Shown: in pieces, positions 35,969 through 44,845 of the stretch | Layout of the letters: every line of letters starts with the position of its first letter | Position numbering within the stretch: position 1 is the stretch's first letter | Assembly: GCA_964387645.1 (NCBI GenBank) | Contig: CAYLYM010000007.1 | Span: forward strand, 1 to 64,000 | Reading direction: 5' to 3' | Origin: CAYLYM01 sp964387645 | GTDB taxonomy: Bacteria; Calditrichota; Calditrichia; RBG-13-44-9 | DNA length: 64,000 bases | Notes under the pieces: model-generated | Seen by the model: the letters and a program-made list of their open reading frames with translations, nothing else | The model's database searches: none | What the model was told of the DNA's origin: nothing | Translations under genes and position numbers: made by a program

Positions 35969-36006
35969 ACAGCTTTCTGGAGTTAAATTTCCAGGAAGCT
36001 GTTTTT
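35969..36006 (+). terminator. Terminator after the subtilase gene
   Basis: Arms ACAGCTTTCTGGA (35969-35981) and TCCAGGAAGCTGT (35990-36002) pair over 13 bases with one G-T pair, followed by a short T-run. The T-run overlaps the stop codon of the convergent receptor gene on the - strand (36005-36007). Confidence 0.8.
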
Positions 36007-38534
36007 ATTTGTAATGAAAAATAATTCCTAATTGAATGCGTCGGCCTAAATCATAAGCAGAAATATCATGAAGTGGACCTCCTGTGCGATTATAAATATC
36101 TTTCCATAAAACGAACTCATTTCCAAAAAGATTATAAATTTCTCCGTAAAATTGCGTTCTATTGTTTTTTATGAAGAAAGTTTTTTCCACTCGAAGATCA
36201 AGAAAATATGTCGATGTTAGTCGTGCATTATTCAAATAAGTATTGGGACCCTGGTAGTGTGTATAAGGCAAAGGGCTATTCCATCGCCATAGGAAGTTTC
36301 CCTTGAAAGTAGGGGTAAATTTGATATTCAGATCGATTACCAGAGTATGTCGTTGATCCCAACTTAAAGGATGTTCATCCAAAGAGGGTTTAATGTCGGT
36401 GTCTAACCATTCTACTTGATCAAAAGCACTGCTACTCATTCCCTTTGCATGCATAAATGTGTAGCTTATTGAACCACCCATGAAGTTATTAAAGCGTTTC
36501 TTTAACAATATTTCCAATCCATTAATATATACATTGGCTGAGTTGACAAATTGTGTATATCCATAAGTAAAAATACCGCCCTGGTGAGGGTTAGAATTAA
36601 GCAATGTATTTGAATCCACCAGATTGTTGACTTCTTTTGTAAAAAGAGTAATATCTAATAAATAAGTATCATGGAAAGAGGCACGATAACCCATTTCGTA
36701 GGCAATAGTTCGAGCTGGCTTGAGATCAGGGTCTCCAAGTGGAGCAAAACCGTAAGTTACATTCAGATTTGTATTAGTGTATAGATATTCAAACTGCGGC
36801 ATTTGAAAGAAGTGGCCGTAATTAAATCTAATGTCGGAAGTTTTTGTGATAGGAAACGTGACACCAATACGCGGGCTTATTTGAAATTTAATGCGAGCGG
36901 GAACTGAACTTGCATGATGAACAATCCAAGCAGAATCGATGTTAATAATTTGTCGTTCTATTGCAGGCCGTTGGGCACGAGGATTAAAAAAATCATATCG
37001 TACACCAATATTGGCAACCATAACATCCAATTCAATACGATCTTGCAAATAAAAAGCTCCTTGATAAGGCTTATAGTGGTATTCGGTATCATAGCTTATG
37101 TATCGTGGAAATTTATTATCATAGGAAATCAATTCTTTGCGAAGAACATTTTTCTTGTAAAGGTCGTATTGCGTCAATTCGATACCGGTCTGAATCTTAT
37201 GATGATAATTAATTTGATTGGTATAATCTGCTTTAATAATGGATTTCCTGGTGATCCATCCACCAGGGATAATCTCCACTTAACACATACCCAGCATAAT
37301 TGGGTAGTCCGAAAGAATCTTTTTCGTAAATAACGGGTTTTAACTCTCGAGAAGATTTACCAAAAACGGACTTTAGAACATTGTATTGGCTTAGATAAAA
37401 ATTTAAGTATGAATGGTTTGATAGTGTGAAATGGAATGAAGAGCTAATTCTATAGCTTTTCTTTTCCTGTGGGGGAAGTCCTACTAAATTATATTTCCAT
37501 TGATGTTCATATTCCCTCCAATTCCAGAATGAAAGGAGAAAATGGGTATTTATTTTCAATGTATTTAGTGGTTTGAATGTTAATTTCATATTTGCATTGC
37601 CATGCAATGATGAAGAGTTGGCATAGCTCATATGTTTTAAACCTAATTCCTCTTTCAGGGTATGGTAATTTGGATGCAGAATATTTCCAGCAAAAAATAG
37701 ATTTATATTTTTAGTTAATGGAAAACCAAAAGCAAGTTCGAGCTCATGGTCAAAAGGAGGAGAATTCGGAAAAGGACGTCTGATGGAATGTAGAAGAGTA
37801 AAATTAAATATAGTACGGCCAAAAAAATGATCAGTTCCTTCACGAGTAATAATATTAATAATGCCAGACATGGCTTGTCCGTATTCGGCATTAAATCCAC
37901 CAGTTTGAATAGTCATATCAATAATAGCGCTATTAGGTAAGGAACTACCAGGTTCCGCATCAATTGCTTCGCGAATGGGGATACCATCTACCAGATAAAG
38001 CACTTCATTCTGTCGCCCGCCGCGAATATGACCGGCAACGACTCCAGGCTGCAATTGGATCGCCTGTTTAAAATTCCGGACAGGTAAATTTAGCAATTCC
38101 TGGTGCGTGATAAAATGTGTTGTGGCAGTAATATCTCTTTGTAAAAGTGGACGTTGAGCGGTAACTACAATAGTTTCTGAAGATTCCAACGTAGTAGGTT
38201 CCAGTTTAAAGTAGATAGTAGTCCTGAGATCGATAAGAATGGACACATTGCGAATGGTTTCTTTTTTATAACCGAGCATTTGTGCTGTTACAGAATATAA
38301 TCCGGGAGGTAATTGTGTGATCAGAAAACACCCATCTTCATCGGTAGCTGCTCCCACCGGTAATCCTTCAATAGTAATATTTACACCAGGCAATGGTTCA
38401 CCTGTCTCTTTATCTTTTACTTGCCCAGTAAGTGTACCATAAATTCCTGCCCGTAAGGTGCATACATTGGGCAAAATCAAGATCAGAAAAAAGAATAATT
38501 TTTTTATCACGATTTTTTTTGTTCTCTCAACCAT
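36005..38534 (-). pseudogene. TonB-dependent receptor split by a single frameshift
   Basis: Two - strand frames make one receptor of about 840 residues. The upstream frame (38534 to 37233) has a signal peptide, a carboxypeptidase-regulatory-like domain (G-T-L-T-G-Q-V-K-D-K-E-T-G-E-P-L-P-G-V-N), a plug (V-V-T-A-Q-R-P-L-L-Q-R-D-I) and the first strands; the downstream frame (about 37250 to 36005) holds the remaining barrel (I-R-F-N-Y-G-H-F-F-Q, W-D-Q-R-H-T-L) and ends L-G-I-I-F-H-Y-K. The switch lies near 37235-37260: dropping one T in the H-Y-stop region would restore the frame (H-Y-K-A-D-Y-T). Both halves are otherwise intact, so this is a recent lesion or an assembly error. ATG 38534 overlaps the upstream gene by 28 bases; GTG 38510, overlapping its stop in GTGA, is an attractive alternative start. 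Confidence 0.85.
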
Positions 38535-39580
38535 AAATAAATTTTTCCTTGATTATCTATAGCCATTTCTTCAATGTAAGCAATTGACTTCTGGTAAAAA
38601 GGAATATAGGTTTTTAATATATTCAAGTTTTTATCACATTGAGTTAGATAATGGTGATTAATATCATAAATCCAGAAATATGGTGGATAATATACAAAGT
38701 CTGTTATATAATAATTTTCCCGAGGAAGATTTAGAATCTGGTTTAAAGATAAAGAAAAGATATCAAAATCCCAGATAGAATTCGAGGAGGAAATATAAAT
38801 GGATTGATTATACGCAAAAATATCCCATGGCTCCTTGGAAAATTTTAGAGTGTCAATTGAATGAATAAATTGATTTGAATCGATCTGAAAAAAATAGATG
38901 TTAGAACTGAGTGAAAAAGTACCGCAAAAAGATCGGCTTTTTTGAGAATTAAGAGTAATATTATTTAATGTTCCAACCCTGTTTTCGGGAAGTGGGTTGG
39001 GCAATGTAGCAAGGATAGTCCAGTGGGAAAAATTTTTATTAAATGAAACCAAACGAAATGGAAAAATTTCGTTTGATAGCAAAACGAGTGATGTATCGTT
39101 TGTTTGCGAAATACTCAAAGAACGAATAACTCGATTTTTAAAAATACTTAAATTATTTAAAATAATAAAATTTTTACTGTTTTCTAAGGAAAGAGGTGTA
39201 GGAAGTAAAATAATAAGAGAAGAATCTCCATAATTCTGGAAATATCCCTTTTCTAAAATAATAAATCCTTCTCTTACAAATGATAATTGATAAACTCCAA
39301 TATATAGGCTATCGAAAGTAAAATTACCGTTTTCATCGGTAGTTGAATATTTTTCAGGATAATTAGTTGTTTCTACCTGTTGGAGTTCCAGTGCTTTTAA
39401 CGTAATTTGAACATTTGATAAAGGTAGACTATTATCAAGATCAATTACTTTTCCCTTGAGCTGGTAGTAAGGTATTTCTGGAGGCTCAATCAAATTATTT
39501 TGCCGATCCCAGCATTCTACAAAATTTACAAGAATGAATGTCAGGTTTATTAATAAAAATTTTAAAAAAAATTTATTCAT
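38507..39580 (-). CDS. Exported protein with carboxypeptidase-regulatory-like domain
   Basis: A 357-residue protein with a hydrophobic signal segment (F-L-L-I-N-L-T-F-I-L-V-N-F-V-E-C); the cysteine does not sit in a canonical lipobox, so lipidation is doubtful. Residues about 40-130 form a carboxypeptidase-regulatory-like beta-sandwich (L-K-G-K-V-I-D-L-D-N-S-L-P-L-S-N-V, then T-T-D-E-N-G-N-F-T-F). The remaining 220 residues are beta-rich with repeated short segments (S-N-I-Y-F-F-Q-I-D-S-N, N-S-I-W-D-F-D-I-F), compatible with a beta-propeller, but I recognise no family. It overlaps the GWxTD gene by 8 bases upstream and the receptor gene downstream, so the three are translationally coupled. 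Confidence 0.7.
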   Translation of the reverse strand: MNKFFLKFLLINLTFILVNFVECWDRQNNLIEPPEIPYYQLKGKVIDLDNSLPLSNVQITLKALELQQVETTNYPEKYSTTDENGNFTFDSLYIGVYQLSFVREGFIILEKGYFQNYGDSSLIILLPTPLSLENSKNFIILNNLSIFKNRVIRSLSISQTNDTSLVLLSNEIFPFRLVSFNKNFSHWTILATLPNPLPENRVGTLNNITLNSQKSRSFCGTFSLSSNIYFFQIDSNQFIHSIDTLKFSKEPWDIFAYNQSIYISSSNSIWDFDIFSLSLNQILNLPRENYYITDFVYYPPYFWIYDINHHYLTQCDKNLNILKTYIPFYQKSIAYIEEMAIDNQGKIYLWLREQKKS

Positions 39581-40952
39581 CTAAAAGACTCTGCCAGTTT
39601 GGATCCTTAACTTCTCCAGTTGCAGTGGAATGTATCAGTTCATAATCTCCAAATCCTGTAAGATCGGCAAATACAAAAATAACCCCTCCTTCCAGATGAT
39701 GATAATACCAGATTTCGTAAGGCTTTTTATCAACAGACATTTTGTTGTATTCAATATCATCCGGGCGACCATATTTTAAAAGATTGCGTCCACGATCGGT
39801 TTGCCACCCCTCTTTATTAGCTGTACTAAAAAACTGATTTGCATATTGAATGCGTTCAAAATAATCACGTTTGAAAGTTTTATTAGGATTCTTGAATTTT
39901 TTATCTCGTTTATACCAGAATTGTGCCAAAAATTTCTTCTTCTCTTCAACCGGAAGATTTTTATAAACCTGAATTTCCTGCCTTGTAGCAATGTATTTAG
40001 CCATTTCAAATTCTTTATCCAATTCTGCCTCAGAAAAAGCTCCATATTCTGCTAAATATTTATTCTGGGATTTTTTTTCATTTTTTAGAGTAAATATTGT
40101 TTTTTTCTGTGGTTTAACTAGAGTAAAACGTTTGATAGCCTTACTCATTGTTTTACTTTCCATATCAGTTACTTCGATATTTAAAAAGTATACACCCGGA
40201 TCAAGGGTAATAATATTTTTTCCACCAAAAATGACAGCACTGGTACCAGGTTTTTCATGAGATCTTTCGCCCAGATCTTTTATTACTGTTCCACTGGCAT
40301 CTGTAATATAAGATTTAACCAGATAGTGACCTTTCTGATTAGGATCGAATTTAAAATTATATGCTTCGGCATAGTAATATAGCATTGGTAATGTTACGCT
40401 ATAAATAGTGCTGGGATTTGGAATAACATTCAGAACACTTTTATTGAATTCTGGATTTGCCTGAGTGCGTGAAATTTTACTGGATAGCTCAATATCACTA
40501 AGTGTCAGAACTCCAGGTTCGGGTTGAGGAGATGAAAAATGAAATTCATAATTTCCTGTTTTTTGAGAATGAATATCTGTTACCTTGACATTTGCAATAT
40601 ATTCTCCCGGCTCAACGGGAAAACGAAACTGTGTGACAAATTGGTTGTTTACACGTACTTGAGAAGTCTTTAGAATTTTTGAACTGAAATTTCTGGATTG
40701 CTCTGCATATTTCTTATCATTTTTTTTAAGAAAAACCTGAATAGTAACATCCGCTTGCAGAAAATCTCCCTGATCGACATATTGTAAATTTTTTGAGAAA
40801 AAAGATACATAAATTTCAGCATAGGGAGCATTATTTTGATCCAGAAAAATAGCGGCATCAGCAAATAAAGGAATAAATTGGGTTTGTGAATAACCTACTG
40901 AATATACAAATATTAAAAAAATTAAAATCATGATTTGGAATATACGTGTCAT
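39573..40952 (-). CDS. GWxTD-domain exported protein
   Basis: A 459-residue protein with signal peptide (M-I-L-I-F-L-I-F-V-Y-S-V-G-Y-S-Q). The C-terminal domain has the naming motif G-W-Q-T-D-R-G-R followed by L-L-K-Y-G-R-P-D-D-I-E and Y-E-I-W-Y-Y, preceded by Q-F-W-Y-K-R-D. The middle is beta-sandwich-like (G-E-Y-I-A-N-V-K-V-T-D, G-V-Y-F-L-N-I-E-V-T-D). GWxTD proteins are typical of FCB and related lineages; their function is unknown. GGAG lies 7 bases before the ATG. It is first in an overlapping three-gene operon ending in a TonB receptor, which suggests a periplasmic partner of that transporter. Confidence 0.9.
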   Translation of the reverse strand: MTRIFQIMILIFLIFVYSVGYSQTQFIPLFADAAIFLDQNNAPYAEIYVSFFSKNLQYVDQGDFLQADVTIQVFLKKNDKKYAEQSRNFSSKILKTSQVRVNNQFVTQFRFPVEPGEYIANVKVTDIHSQKTGNYEFHFSSPQPEPGVLTLSDIELSSKISRTQANPEFNKSVLNVIPNPSTIYSVTLPMLYYYAEAYNFKFDPNQKGHYLVKSYITDASGTVIKDLGERSHEKPGTSAVIFGGKNIITLDPGVYFLNIEVTDMESKTMSKAIKRFTLVKPQKKTIFTLKNEKKSQNKYLAEYGAFSEAELDKEFEMAKYIATRQEIQVYKNLPVEEKKKFLAQFWYKRDKKFKNPNKTFKRDYFERIQYANQFFSTANKEGWQTDRGRNLLKYGRPDDIEYNKMSVDKKPYEIWYYHHLEGGVIFVFADLTGFGDYELIHSTATGEVKDPNWQSLLDE

Positions 40953-41300
40953 AGATTACTCCATGTTTTATATATTTTCCTGTATATAGTTAATTTTTTA
41001 AAATTTGAAAAGAAATCGAAGTTTATGCAAGGAAATTTATTTACCTTCTATAATAATATTTTTCAAGTATAATAAAGACGAGATGAAACCTTTAAAAAAT
41101 TTTGTTTCTGTAAATCGGATATTTTTGTTTTTTTTCGCAAATTCTCGTCTCTAATTCTGACAACTTGTTTATTATTGTAATTGTGAGTAACTTTTATAAT
41201 AAAAACTTTTTCAATAATTTCTTTACCTAATATCCATTGTAGTTTTCCTTCAAAATTTCTTGATTTTTAAATAATAAAGATTAAATTATAATTAATCTAA
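40953..41300. other. Divergent AT-rich intergenic region
   Basis: About 350 bases between the - strand GWxTD operon and the tRNA gene. Promoters for both should lie here, but in this AT-rich sequence no box stands out. No coding frame or dyad of note is seen. Confidence 0.45.
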
Positions 41301-41373
41301 GCGGGTGTAACTCAGTTGGTAGAGTATCAGCTTCCCAAGCTGAGGGTCGCGGGTTCGAATCCCGTCACCCGCT
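41301..41373 (+). tRNA. tRNA-Gly (anticodon CCC)
   Basis: A 73-base cloverleaf: acceptor arms GCGGGTG and CACCCGC with discriminator T, D-arm with CTCAGTTGGTAGAG, anticodon stem TCAGC/GCTGA closing the loop TTCCCAA (anticodon CCC, glycine), and T-arm GGTTCGAATCC. CCA is not encoded. A run of seven T follows four bases after the tRNA and can serve as terminator. Confidence 0.95.
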
Positions 41374-41488
41374 CTGTTTTTTTATTCGTAAAGTCCTGCC
41401 TTATGAATATGATAAGTGATTGTTATTACAAAATATTCAATTCATCGATTCTAATTTTCCTGTAAATTGAAATTTATTGGAGGTAAAG

Positions 41489-42313
41489 ATGTTGAAGATA
41501 GTGAATTTCTCTGTATGCCTTCTTGCATTTTTTTCTTTTTCAGTTTATGCTCAATATTTACAAAAATCACCAACTGGTGGAATAGTGGATTGGACCAATT
41601 ATGTGATTCGGGAGATTGGTATTGGTATGCCTAATCCCAATATGCCAATTGCCGTTCAACGAGCTAAAGCTGTGGAAGCAGCAAAAAGGGAAGCTTTCCA
41701 AAACTTGTTAGAACGTGTTAAAGGAATGTGCATTAATTCTGAAATCACAATTCAACAATATATAGTTACCAACGATATTATTCGAAATAAAGTTGAAGGA
41801 TTAGTGCGCAATTTCAGAGTTATCGATACGCGTTATAAAAGTGATGGAAGTGTGGAGGTTGAAGTTGAGATACCAATCACTGGTATTTTAGAAGCTGTTT
41901 TGACCGACCAACTTACGGAGGGAATAATGCCTTATCAAATATCTCCCGGCACAGCACCATCTCCTGCCTCTCCTGTTTATACCGGTCTCATTATTGATGC
42001 TAGAGGTCTGGGTGTACGTCCAGCTCTGGCACCTAAAATACTGGATGAGAATAATCAGGAAATCTATGGAACAGGTCGGGTAAGCCGAGGATATGCTTTG
42101 CAGATTGGCGTTGTTGGATATGAAAGAAATTTAAATAGGGCGCTTGCCCATGAACGTGTTAAGAACAATCCTCTCATAGTAAAAGCAATAGGATCTGTAG
42201 GTACTAATAATACGGACGTGATAATTTCACAACAGGATGCAGAAAGAATTCGCGTAGCCAACCAGAATTTGAATTTTCTTCAACAATGTAAAGTTATGTT
42301 TATTATAGATTAA
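41489..42313 (+). CDS. LPP20-like secreted protein
   Basis: A 274-residue exported protein. The in-frame TTG at 41477 was rejected in favour of ATG 41489, which has GGAGG 6 bases upstream and gives a clean signal peptide ending S-V-Y-A-Q. Residues about 45-135 carry the LPP20/FlgT-N-like pattern: Q-R-A-K-A-V-E-A-A-K-R-E-A-F-Q-N-L-L-E-R-V-K-G, then D-G-S-V-E-V-E-V-E-I-P-I-T-G. The C-terminal half has G-L-I-I-D-A-R-G-L-G-V-R-P-A-L, seen in related FCB proteins. No lipobox, so it is expected to be periplasmic. It is a single gene downstream of the tRNA. Confidence 0.75.
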   Translation: MLKIVNFSVCLLAFFSFSVYAQYLQKSPTGGIVDWTNYVIREIGIGMPNPNMPIAVQRAKAVEAAKREAFQNLLERVKGMCINSEITIQQYIVTNDIIRNKVEGLVRNFRVIDTRYKSDGSVEVEVEIPITGILEAVLTDQLTEGIMPYQISPGTAPSPASPVYTGLIIDARGLGVRPALAPKILDENNQEIYGTGRVSRGYALQIGVVGYERNLNRALAHERVKNNPLIVKAIGSVGTNNTDVIISQQDAERIRVANQNLNFLQQCKVMFIID

Positions 42314-42611
42314 GGTAAAAAGAAATTTAAAATGATCAGGCAAATTTGATATTTTAATAATACATTGATTTTAATACTCTTGGAATGCATCGCCCATGTC
42401 GATGCATAGCATTTGGTTAATCCCGAGAAAGGGGTGGCTTACGCCATGTGCTACAAAAAGAAATATTTAAAAATTAATAAAATTAAAATAGAGTTGCACC
42501 TTACTTTTCTGTTGTAAAACTTGGGTCTGTTTGATTTTCAAAGTAGATAAAAATTTTCAAAATAACTTTTTTACACCAAGAAATTTAAAGTAGTGAAAAA
42601 CGGGAGAGTTT
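42314..42611. repeat. Intergenic region with REP-like hairpin and shared GGGGTGGCTT motif
   Basis: A perfect hairpin lies at 42385-42407: arms ATGCATCG and CGATGCAT around CCCATGT. About 20 bases later comes CCCGAGAAAGGGGTGGCTT (42422-42440). A related segment, CTTTCGGGAGGGGTGGCTT, lies at 44712-44730 on the far side of the aconitase-family gene. The pair looks like copies of a dispersed intergenic repeat, but two copies are weak evidence. Confidence 0.4.
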
Positions 42612-44594
42612 ATGGCACAGAACCTTGTCGAAAAAATTGCTCAAAAGTTTGCAGTAGGTCTGGAAAAAGGTTATGAGGTTCACAGTGGTGATTTTATTTC
42701 TGTAAGACCTGCACATGTTTTAACTCATGATAATACAGGTGCAGTCATTCCTAAGTTTTTAAGTATTGGTGCTAAAAAAATTGCTATACCCAGACAGCCG
42801 GTATTTGCTCTTGACCATAACGTCCAGGATACCAGCGAGAAAAATTTAAAAAAGTATGTCCGGATTGAGCAATTTGCTCGGCAGATGGGAGTTGATTTTT
42901 ATCCGGCAGGTCGCGGTATTGGTCACCAGATTATGTGTGAAGAAGGCTATGCCTGGCCAGGTACAATGGTAGTGGCTTCCGATAGTCATGCTAATATGTA
43001 TGGCGCTCTGGGATGTTTGGGAACACCGGTTGTTCGAACGGATGCAGCAGCAATCTGGGCGACGGGACGGACCTGGTGGCAGGTGCCACTCGTGGCGAAA
43101 GTAATTTTAAAGGGACAATTACAGACCGGAGTGACAGGTAAGGATGTTATCATAGCATTATGCGGATACTTCAATAAAGACGAGGTGCTTAATCATGCTG
43201 TGGAGTTTACAGGAGAAGGGATAAAAAGTCTTACTATCGAACAACGTTTAACTATTGCTAATATGACCACAGAGTGGGGGGCTTTAGCAGGTTTATTTCC
43301 GGTGGATGAAATCACACTCCAATGGTTAAGACAAAGGGCAGAATTTGTAGCTAAACGGGGACTGGCCGGAGTTCCTTCCGATGCAGATGGGAAAGGTGTT
43401 CATCCCAGATTAAATCTGGAGAGGATAAAACAGTTAGAAGAGGAACTTGAAACTTTAAAACCTGATGTGGACGCTTATTATGCTAAAGAATTGGAATTAG
43501 ATTTATCAACGGTGCAACCTCATGTAGCGGGGCCCGATACCGTAAAAGTGATAATGCCACTTGTGGAAGCCAGGAAAAAGGATATTCGCATACATAAGGC
43601 TTATCTTGTTTCTTGTGTCAATAGCCGCCAGGAGGATATTGCAGAAGCAGCCCGAATAATTAAAGGAAAAAAAGTTGCCTCAGGGGTAAAATTTTACATC
43701 GCTGCAGCTTCTAACGAGGTGCAAGCCGATGCAGAAAAAAACGGTGATTGGCAAACTTTATTAAAAGCTGGCGCTATTGCCTTACCGCCCGGATGTGGTC
43801 CTTGTATTGGCCTGGGTGTTGGATTGTTAAAGGATGGTGAAGTTGGTATCTCAGCAACCAATCGTAACTTCAAAGGCCGCATGGGATCGAAAAATGCTGA
43901 AGCGTATCTGGCTTCTCCGGCGGTGGTTGCTGCATCGGCTATTGCAGGTAGAATTGATTATCCTGGTGAATGGCTTTCGGAGATACCCATTACCAAAATT
44001 GAAATAAAGCCAAAAGCAAAGAGAACACCAGTAGAAAATAAGTTACATAAGGATTTTCCTTCTCTAATTGAAGGAGAACTTGTTTTTTGCCACAAGGACA
44101 ATTTGAATACTGATGGTATTTATCCCGGGAAATATACTTATATAGATGATTTTACACCTGAACAGCAATCTCGGGTTGTTATGGAAAATTATGATCCAGA
44201 ATTTACGCGCCTTGTGAAGGAGGGTGATATTCTGGTTGGTGGATTCAATTTCGCTACTGGTAGCTCAAGGGAACAAGCTGTCACCGCTCTGAAGTATCGC
44301 GGAATTCGGCTGGTTTTAGCTGGCTCTTTTAGTGAAACCTACAAACGCAATGCTTTAAATAATGGCTTTTTGGTATTAGAAGCTCCGGAGTTGGTACTAG
44401 ACTTAAAAAAAGAATATGGAACAGAAAAATTAACTATCAGAACCGGAAAATTGGCGAAGATCGATTTCAGAAAATCAATTGTGAAAGTAGGTGAAAAAGA
44501 ATATACTATCAGCCCGGTTGGTTTACCAGCACAGGAATTAATATTAGTTGGAGGACTAGAAAACTGGGTTTGTTCTCAGTTAAAAAATAAATAG
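42612..44594 (+). CDS. Aconitase/homoaconitase-family hydratase
   Basis: A 660-residue [4Fe-4S] hydro-lyase with both the three-domain catalytic part and the swivel domain in one chain. Cluster ligands are Cys335 (L-V-S-C-V-N-S-R), Cys395 and Cys398 (P-G-C-G-P-C-I-G). Further markers are R-P-A-H-V-L-T-H-D-N-T, G-R-G-I-G-H-Q, S-D-S-H-A-N-M-Y-G and, in the swivel domain, G-S-S-R-E-Q-A. Bacterial aconitases are usually longer (about 750-900 residues), while homoaconitase and related isopropylmalate-type enzymes in one chain are about 650-700, so homoaconitase-like activity in an alpha-aminoadipate route is possible; substrate cannot be fixed from sequence. No lys or leu genes are nearby. GGGAG precedes the ATG. 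Confidence 0.85.
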   Translation: MAQNLVEKIAQKFAVGLEKGYEVHSGDFISVRPAHVLTHDNTGAVIPKFLSIGAKKIAIPRQPVFALDHNVQDTSEKNLKKYVRIEQFARQMGVDFYPAGRGIGHQIMCEEGYAWPGTMVVASDSHANMYGALGCLGTPVVRTDAAAIWATGRTWWQVPLVAKVILKGQLQTGVTGKDVIIALCGYFNKDEVLNHAVEFTGEGIKSLTIEQRLTIANMTTEWGALAGLFPVDEITLQWLRQRAEFVAKRGLAGVPSDADGKGVHPRLNLERIKQLEEELETLKPDVDAYYAKELELDLSTVQPHVAGPDTVKVIMPLVEARKKDIRIHKAYLVSCVNSRQEDIAEAARIIKGKKVASGVKFYIAAASNEVQADAEKNGDWQTLLKAGAIALPPGCGPCIGLGVGLLKDGEVGISATNRNFKGRMGSKNAEAYLASPAVVAASAIAGRIDYPGEWLSEIPITKIEIKPKAKRTPVENKLHKDFPSLIEGELVFCHKDNLNTDGIYPGKYTYIDDFTPEQQSRVVMENYDPEFTRLVKEGDILVGGFNFATGSSREQAVTALKYRGIRLVLAGSFSETYKRNALNNGFLVLEAPELVLDLKKEYGTEKLTIRTGKLAKIDFRKSIVKVGEKEYTISPVGLPAQELILVGGLENWVCSQLKNK

Positions 44595-44845
44595 GGAAAA
44601 AGTTCTATTTTATCTGTCGTCTCTTGCTTTGAATAAAAATGAGTTAATTTGAAATAGTTATAGAATTACCATAAAATAAATCGTAGCATAACTGAAGAGA
44701 TACCCTGAACCTTTCGGGAGGGGTGGCTTGAATCCGTGTTTTGCTAGTTAATAACAATTTCTAGGTCACAAAGCTAATTCTGCTAGGTGATTTCTTGTCT
44801 ACATTTTCTAAAATAAGTGAATGACATTTATTAGATATTGAATAA

